Positions 51,594 through 55,868 of a stretch of 55,868 bases of DNA are shown here, piece after piece. Positions within the stretch are counted from its first letter, which is position 1. Each line of letters starts with the position of its first letter. The DNA comes from Ilumatobacter sp. (lineage in GTDB: Bacteria; Actinomycetota; Acidimicrobiia; Acidimicrobiales; Ilumatobacteraceae): the NCBI GenBank assembly GCA_007693335.1, contig REDU01000076.1, positions 1 to 55,868 on the forward strand, read 5' to 3'. Under the pieces are notes generated by a model. That model did no database searches and was not told where the DNA came from. It was given only the letters and a program-made list of their open reading frames with translations. The position numbers were made by a program, and so were the translations under genes.

Positions 51594-51675
51594 GGACGAC
51601 GCCCCCTCCGGCCGACGAGCCGATCGCGCGGCCCGTTCCGACCGGTCCCGGCGAACGTGCGTGGACGACTCGGGG

Positions 51676-52431
51676 TCAGATCCGGACGGGCCGCCCGACG
51701 CGCACGTCGACGCCGGCTGACCACATCGCGTGCGGGCGGGTCTCGGGACGGGGGAGACCGGCGGCCGCCACGAGTCCGTCGTCGAGGTGCAGCACCTCGG
51801 CGGCGTGCAACGGCCACACGGGATGGTCGACGGGTGCATAGCGCAGTGATCCGGGTCGCTCGGGGTCGCGGCGGGTGGAGGTGATCAGGCCCCAGCGCGA
51901 GGTGAGGAAGCGGGGCAGCGGTTCGGTGCCGTCGATCGCGGCGCCCACCTGCACCGTGAGCGCGGTGTGAGCAGGCGCGTGATGCGCGGGCCATCGGCGC
52001 TCGACCCTGGTGTCGAGCAGATCGCCCACCCGGCGGTGCATCGCTGATCCGGCGAAGTAGGGCAGGTGGTAGGCGGCGCGTGCCACGAAGGCCGGGAGGT
52101 GACGGTCGACGTCGAGGGAGAAGAACCAGACACCACGTCGGCGTCCGGCGCGCACGTAGGTGCGTACGTTCACCTCGGGGAACGAACCGACCATCGGGAG
52201 TGGCGCGAGCCCGGGAATGCCGAGCCCGTCCATCCGGAACGGGACCAGGCCGACCCATGCGCTGCCGTCGAACTCGTCGACCGTCACCCCGTCGGGGAGC
52301 AGGCGCTGGACCACAGCGGGGTCGTATCGCCAGTGGAGGAAGACGACGTCGTTCCACCGCTGCACCATCACCGCGCGCCGCACCGGCTCCGGGCAGGTCA
52401 TCGCCGGGAGTGGGCGATCCACCGCCTGCAT
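51676..52431 (-). CDS. DUF2071 (YqjF-like) protein
   Basis: A 251-residue protein of the DUF2071/YqjF family, related in fold to acetoacetate decarboxylase. Recognisable blocks are VFLHWRYDPAVVQRLLPDGV, WVGLVPFRMDG, FPEVNVRTYVR, GVWFFSLDVDR, and AAYHLPYF. Start ATG 52431 (MQAVDRPLPA) lies 2 bases after the stop of the B12-binding regulator, so both are expressed together. No function is established for the family. Its coupling to a B12 photoreceptor-like regulator suggests a light- or B12-responsive role, which is inference. Confidence 0.9.
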   Translation of the reverse strand: MQAVDRPLPAMTCPEPVRRAVMVQRWNDVVFLHWRYDPAVVQRLLPDGVTVDEFDGSAWVGLVPFRMDGLGIPGLAPLPMVGSFPEVNVRTYVRAGRRRGVWFFSLDVDRHLPAFVARAAYHLPYFAGSAMHRRVGDLLDTRVERRWPAHHAPAHTALTVQVGAAIDGTEPLPRFLTSRWGLITSTRRDPERPGSLRYAPVDHPVWPLHAAEVLHLDDGLVAAAGLPRPETRPHAMWSAGVDVRVGRPVRI

Positions 52432-52433
52432 CG

Positions 52434-53201
52434 TCAACGGGCCCGTGCGAGCTCGAGCAGTTCGTCGAGTGTGCGACCGGGCTCGCCCACCAGGGTGCGA
52501 GTGCCCTGTGACTCGAGTGCGGCGGCCGTGTGTTCCACCAGGGGTCGTGCCTCGCTGGCGGTGGACGTGAGCACGGCGAGGTCGACCGGTGTCTCGGCGC
52601 AGAAGCGCATGATCTCGTCGCCCGGCATGTCGGCGCCGAGATGGTGCACGCGCCAGTTGTCCTCGCGAAGGGCGGCGGCCGCCATCGACGTGGGGAGCAC
52701 GTGGAGGTCGCCACTGACGGCGGCGACCACCGCGGTGCCGCGGCGGCGGCCCCTGGGGTTCGGATGGTGACTGCCGATGATCCGGTCGACGATGGCCGCC
52801 GCCTGGTGCTCGACCCAGATCGTGAGCCTGCCGGCGTGCCACTCGACGCCGATGCGACGGAGCGCTGGGACGAGCAGTTCCTGGATCACCGTCGTGAGCG
52901 ACACCCCGTCGCCCACGAGATCGGCGACCTGGCGGCGTGCCGCTGACTCGTCGCCGGTCACCAGGTGTCCGTACATCCGGTCGGCCAGTGGCCCGAACCC
53001 ATCACGCGGGCGCCTCGGCTTCGGCGGTGTCGGGCGCTCACGCTGCGCCGCGAACGCCTCGACGTGGTCGGGGTGGAGCAGGTACCGACCGCGGACGCGT
53101 GCTGCCTCCAGCTCTCCGGAACGCACCCATCGGTACGCCGTCTGATAATGGACGCCCAGCCGCTCGGCGGCTGTCTGCAGGTCGATGGACTGGTCTTCCA
53201 C
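52434..53201 (-). CDS. MerR-like HTH/cobalamin-binding transcriptional regulator (CarH/LitR-type)
   Basis: A 255-residue regulator with an excisionase-type helix-turn-helix (IDLQTAAERLGVHYQTAYRW, residues 6-25, on to ~50), a four-helix cap (about 70-145) and a B12-binding Rossmann domain. The cap has W121 followed nine residues later by EH (131-132), the W-x9-EH signature of adenosylcobalamin photoreceptors. The axial-ligand motif DxHxxG appears as GDLHVLP (D165, H167), with Pro in place of Gly. VHHLGADMPGDEIM follows. Start GTG 53201, 7 bases after TACGCT. Divergent from the rhodopsin gene, so it is the prime candidate for light control of it. Coupled to the DUF2071 gene downstream. Confidence 0.88.
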   Translation of the reverse strand: MEDQSIDLQTAAERLGVHYQTAYRWVRSGELEAARVRGRYLLHPDHVEAFAAQRERPTPPKPRRPRDGFGPLADRMYGHLVTGDESAARRQVADLVGDGVSLTTVIQELLVPALRRIGVEWHAGRLTIWVEHQAAAIVDRIIGSHHPNPRGRRRGTAVVAAVSGDLHVLPTSMAAAALREDNWRVHHLGADMPGDEIMRFCAETPVDLAVLTSTASEARPLVEHTAAALESQGTRTLVGEPGRTLDELLELARAR

Positions 53202-53248
53202 GCCCCTGAGCGTAGCGAGCCGAACTATTTTTCACTGAGCCAGACTAA
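53202..53248. promoter_or_regulatory. divergent promoter region of regulator and rhodopsin
   Basis: Forty-seven bases hold both promoters. Minus-strand TACGCT (53209-53214) is 7 bases before the regulator's GTG; plus-strand TATTTT (53226-53231) is 17 bases before the rhodopsin ATG. The stretch is locally AT-rich and neither -10 has a good -35, which fits activation or repression by a DNA-binding regulator. Confidence 0.45.
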
Positions 53249-54010
53249 ATGATGCTAAAAGAAGCTGCCATCGCCGCGATGGGCGGGTCGTTGCTGTTCT
53301 TCCTGCTCATCCGGAACCGGGTGCACCCGGCGCATCGCCTGGCCGTGACGATCTCGTCGATCGTCGTCGCGATCGCGTTCTACCACTACCTGCGGATCTT
53401 CGACTCGTGGTCGGACGCGTTCACGTTCGTCGACGGCACCTACGTCCAGGACGGGCTCCCGTTCAACGAGGGCTACCGGTACGTCGACTGGCTGCTCACC
53501 GTGCCGCTGCTGCTGGCCGAGCTGGTGATCGTGCTCAAGCTCGCCAAGAGCACCACCCGCAGCCTGCTGATCCGGCTCACCATTGCGGCGGTCGCGATGA
53601 TCGCACTCGGCTACCCCGGTGAGATCGCCGCTGCCGACTCGACCACACGCACCGTGTTCGGTGTGCTGTCGACCATCCCGTTCATCTACATCCTCTACGT
53701 GTTGTTCGTGGAACTGGGTCGGTCGCTCGGTCGCCAGCAGCCCGGTGTCCGCAAGCTGCTCGACGGTCTGCGCTACCTGTTGCTCGCCACCTGGGGCGTG
53801 TACCCGCTGGCCTACATGGCACCATCGGTGATCAACGACGCGGCCACGGCAGAGGTGGCCCGGCAGGTCGGCTACTCGATCGCCGACGTGCTGGCGAAGC
53901 CGCTGTTCGGCCTGCTGGTGCTCGCCATCGCTCTGGCCAAGTCGAGAGACGAGGTGGCACCGCAGGACGACGACCTCCACCGGGAGCTGGAGGAGTTCGA
54001 AGACGCCTGA
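53249..54010 (+). CDS. microbial rhodopsin, outward proton pump type
   Basis: A 253-residue type-1 rhodopsin. Helix C reads YRYVDWLLTVPLLLAEL, giving D80, T84 and E91, the DTE motif of proton pumps (proteorhodopsin D97/T101/E108). The tuning position is Leu88, predicting green absorption. The retinal Schiff-base Lys is K217 in ADVLAKPLFG with D213 as counter-ion partner, and H46 in FYHYLRI matches the His that pairs with D97. Seven hydrophobic helices are visible, with a charged cytoplasmic tail. It resembles the xanthorhodopsin/proteorhodopsin group more than heliorhodopsin. ATGs at 53249 and 53252 are adjacent without Shine-Dalgarno. No retinal or carotenoid genes are in the window. Confidence 0.95.
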   Translation: MMLKEAAIAAMGGSLLFFLLIRNRVHPAHRLAVTISSIVVAIAFYHYLRIFDSWSDAFTFVDGTYVQDGLPFNEGYRYVDWLLTVPLLLAELVIVLKLAKSTTRSLLIRLTIAAVAMIALGYPGEIAAADSTTRTVFGVLSTIPFIYILYVLFVELGRSLGRQQPGVRKLLDGLRYLLLATWGVYPLAYMAPSVINDAATAEVARQVGYSIADVLAKPLFGLLVLAIALAKSRDEVAPQDDDLHRELEEFEDA

Positions 54011-54091
54011 TCGGCGTGTGGTCGCCAGCCGATGTCATGGGCTGATCGAGCCCGACATCGACCCGAGAACCCATCGACCCGTCAACCGACC

Positions 54092-54121
54092 GAACGCCCG
54101 GTACCCAGGTACCGGGCGTTC
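54092..54121. terminator. perfect 14-bp palindromic hairpin
   Basis: GAACGCCCGGTACC (54092-54105), a CA centre, and GGTACCGGGCGTTC (54108-54121) form a perfect stem. It follows the rhodopsin gene by 82 bases and could terminate it; there is no T tract. It also ends 9 bases before the TACACT box of the next gene, so it spans that promoter's -35 region and might be an operator instead. Confidence 0.55.
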
Positions 54122-54130
54122 GCCGTTCGG

Positions 54131-54136
54131 TACACT
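54131..54136 (+). promoter_or_regulatory. candidate -10 box of the membrane phosphodiesterase gene
   Basis: TACACT 18 bases before ATG 54155. The region where a -35 would lie is within the palindrome at 54092-54121. Confidence 0.45.
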
Positions 54137-54154
54137 CGACACCGGTCGACACGC

Positions 54155-55868
54155 ATGGCATCCGAACAGAACCAGTCGCCGTATGTCCGCGACGTCGAAC
54201 TCCGCCCCAGTCGGCGCCAGCTCATCAGCCGCGGTCTGGCGGTGGTGGTCGCCAACGCCATCGCGCTGGTCGTGCTCGACTGGGCCGTGGCCGGCCTCAC
54301 CGTGTCGCAGCCTGCGGACGCGTTGCTCGCCGGCGCCGTGCTCGGTCTCGTGAACGCCCTCGTGTGGCCGGCGATCGCCGTGCTCGTGGTGCCACTGTCG
54401 GTGCTCACCCTCGGGCTCGGCGCCGTGTTCGCCAACGCCGCCCTCATCCTGGTGGTGCTCGACCAGCTCCCCGGAGTCGATCTCACGAGTTTCGGTGCCG
54501 CCGTTGCCGTGGCGCTGGGGCTCACGGTGGTGACCACGCTGGTCTCGACCGTGCTCGCGATCGACGACACCGCGTGGTTCGACCAACGGATGACACGTCG
54601 GGTCGCCCGTCGCTCGGGCGGACGAGGTGGTGCCGAGGCGGTCAGCGATGTGGCCGGCGTCGTGTTCGTGCAGATCGACGGTCTGGCCGAACCGGTGCTC
54701 CGTCGTGCTCTGGCCTCGGGTGACGCCCCGGCCCTGCACCGCTGGCTCCACGACGGCAGCCACCGGCTCACCGAGTGGCGCACCGAGTGGTCGTCGCAGA
54801 CCGGGGTGAGCCAGTGCGGCATCCTCCACGGATCCATCGACGACATGCCGGCGTTCCGCTGGGTCGAGAAGGCGACCGGCGCGGTGCTGGTCTCGAACCG
54901 CCCCGAGTCGGCCGCCGTGATCGAGCGACGCCACAGCGACGGGCAGGGGCTGTTGGCCCACGGCGGGTCGAGCTATCTGAACCTCTTCAGCGGCGACGCC
55001 GAGCGCGCCGTCATGACGATGAGCGGAGCCGGTCGGGTCAAGGAGGGTCGCATCGGGGCCGGATACGCCGGCTACTTCTCCCGGCACGGCAACCCCGTGC
55101 GTACGTTCATGAGCGTGGTGGTGGACGTGTGGCGAGAACGCGTGGCCGCCTCCGATCAGCGACGGCGCGACGTGGAACCGCGAGTGGAGCGCAGTTGGTC
55201 GTACTCGCTGCTGCGGGCGTACACCACGGTCATCAGCCGTGACGTCTGCGTCGAGGGGGTGCTCGACGACATGGCCGAGGGTCGGTCGGTCATCTACGTG
55301 AACATGCTCGGCTACGACGAGGTGTCGCACCACTCGGGCCCCGAACGCGCCGACACCCTCGGGGTGCTCCGTGACCTCGATCGCCAGGTGGCCCGCATCG
55401 AGCGGGCCGGTCGATGGTCGCCGCGCCCGTACCACGTGGTGGTGTTGTCCGATCACGGTCAGACCCAGGGCGCCACCTTCCGGGCAGCGTTCGGCGAATC
55501 GCTCGAGCAGCTGGTCGAGCGCCTCACCGGAGCCGAGGCCGGCGGTGATCCCGACTCGGGAGCCGGGAACACCGAGTCGACCGCGTGGGTGCGCGGGGTG
55601 CGTGGCGAGCAGCCGGAGATGATCGTGTCCGCTGACCTGACGGTGCTCGCCTCGGGCAGCCTCGGGTTGGTGTACCTCCCGGGTCCGGCTCGCCGCCTCA
55701 CCCTGGAGGAGATCGACGAGAGGTACCCCGACCTCGTGCAGGGGCTGCGTGAGCACCCCGGCATCGGGTTCGTGCTCGTGCGATCGAGCGAGCACGGTTC
55801 GATGGTGCTGGGCCCCGCCGGTCACCGGGTGCTCGCGGTCGAGGGGTCGGGTGGGTCCGATGTGGTGG
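54155..55868 (+). CDS. phage-holin-like membrane domain fused to a type I phosphodiesterase (runs off the right edge)
   Basis: At least 571 residues, incomplete at the C-terminus. The N-terminal ~30-130 residues are a small four-helix membrane domain of the phage holin 4 type: VVVANAIALVVLDWAVAGLT, LLAGAVLGLVNALVWPAIAV, LVVPLSVLTLGLGAVFANAA and LGLTVVTTLVSTVLAI. A linker leads to an alkaline-phosphatase-superfamily domain starting VVFVQIDGLAEPVLRRAL (about residue 168) with VIYVNMLGYDEVSH and HVVVLSDHGQTQGATF supplying metal ligands. Proteins of this layout occur across Actinobacteria; substrate is unknown, presumably a phosphodiester or pyrophosphate at the membrane. Start ATG 54155 (MASEQNQSPY). 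Confidence 0.85.
   Translation, partial: MASEQNQSPYVRDVELRPSRRQLISRGLAVVVANAIALVVLDWAVAGLTVSQPADALLAGAVLGLVNALVWPAIAVLVVPLSVLTLGLGAVFANAALILVVLDQLPGVDLTSFGAAVAVALGLTVVTTLVSTVLAIDDTAWFDQRMTRRVARRSGGRGGAEAVSDVAGVVFVQIDGLAEPVLRRALASGDAPALHRWLHDGSHRLTEWRTEWSSQTGVSQCGILHGSIDDMPAFRWVEKATGAVLVSNRPESAAVIERRHSDGQGLLAHGGSSYLNLFSGDAERAVMTMSGAGRVKEGRIGAGYAGYFSRHGNPVRTFMSVVVDVWRERVAASDQRRRDVEPRVERSWSYSLLRAYTTVISRDVCVEGVLDDMAEGRSVIYVNMLGYDEVSHHSGPERADTLGVLRDLDRQVARIERAGRWSPRPYHVVVLSDHGQTQGATFRAAFGESLEQLVERLTGAEAGGDPDSGAGNTESTAWVRGVRGEQPEMIVSADLTVLASGSLGLVYLPGPARRLTLEEIDERYPDLVQGLREHPGIGFVLVRSSEHGSMVLGPAGHRVLAVEGSGGSDVV

Noticed and set aside
53249-54010. Heliorhodopsin
   Set aside because: The DTE helix C pattern YRYVDWLLTVP and ADVLAKP Lys segment are those of proton-pumping type-1 rhodopsins, not heliorhodopsins.

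Overview
The window is high-GC DNA, densely packed with genes, frequent GTG starts, 4-base ATGA/GTGA gene overlaps and many -10-like TAnnnT boxes 6-8 bases before a start codon. Together with the gene content (ergothioneine egtB/egtD, Prx6-type peroxiredoxin, MDR/SDR oxidoreductases, a xanthorhodopsin/proteorhodopsin-type pump beside a B12 photoreceptor-like regulator) it points to a free-living aquatic actinobacterium, plausibly of the Acidimicrobiia/Ilumatobacter type. That placement is inference from gene content; no rRNA or tRNA is present.

Layout. 1-1013: the 5' part of a Fic-family gene running off the left edge, then a heavily decayed SocA/Panacea antitoxin-like gene carrying a 14-bp tandem repeat. 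1014-4088: a glycosyltransferase coupled to a TetR regulator, and a nitronate monooxygenase. 4261-12932: a catabolic-looking stretch with an MDR reductase, an overlapping operon of kinase-like protein, lipocalin-like protein and arylsulfatase, an HSL-type esterase divergent from an IclR regulator, a doubly truncated luciferase-like monooxygenase remnant, and an SDR. 13253-20205: universal stress proteins, a TreT-like trehalose synthase, a zinc alcohol dehydrogenase, an orphan NuoF-like NADH dehydrogenase and an ornithine cyclodeaminase-like enzyme. 20354-25970: an epoxide-hydrolase-like protein, a P450, catalase and peroxiredoxin (convergent), and xylose isomerase. 26038-30041: a lipoprotein, a divergent CHAD/CYTH pair, a sterol-desaturase-like hydroxylase and a ferredoxin.

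30051-34988 is one of the more intriguing units: MarR regulator, ferritin-like diiron protein, ferredoxin-fused flavin reductase and GH3 beta-glucosidase lie head to tail on the minus strand and look like one operon. 35037-42284: a FadB/FadJ-type multifunctional enzyme, two alpha/beta hydrolases, egtB-egtD overlapping by 4 bases, and an AqpZ-type aquaporin. 42438-50557: a metallophosphoesterase fused to a PQQ-like propeller, GlpD, a HAD phosphatase, a ParB-like small protein, a methyltransferase, and a secreted transglycosylase-M23 peptidase fusion.

50560-55868: an SDR, a DUF2071 protein, a MerR-like/B12-binding regulator with the W-x9-EH signature of CarH/LitR photoreceptors, and, divergent from it across 47 bases, a light-driven proton pump rhodopsin with a DTE motif and green-type Leu. 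The right edge holds the start of a membrane phosphodiesterase with a phage-holin-like N-terminus, preceded by a perfect 14-bp-stem palindrome. The rhodopsin/B12-regulator module and the diiron/GH3 operon are the best candidates for new biology. No CRISPR array, insertion sequence, tRNA or rRNA was seen.
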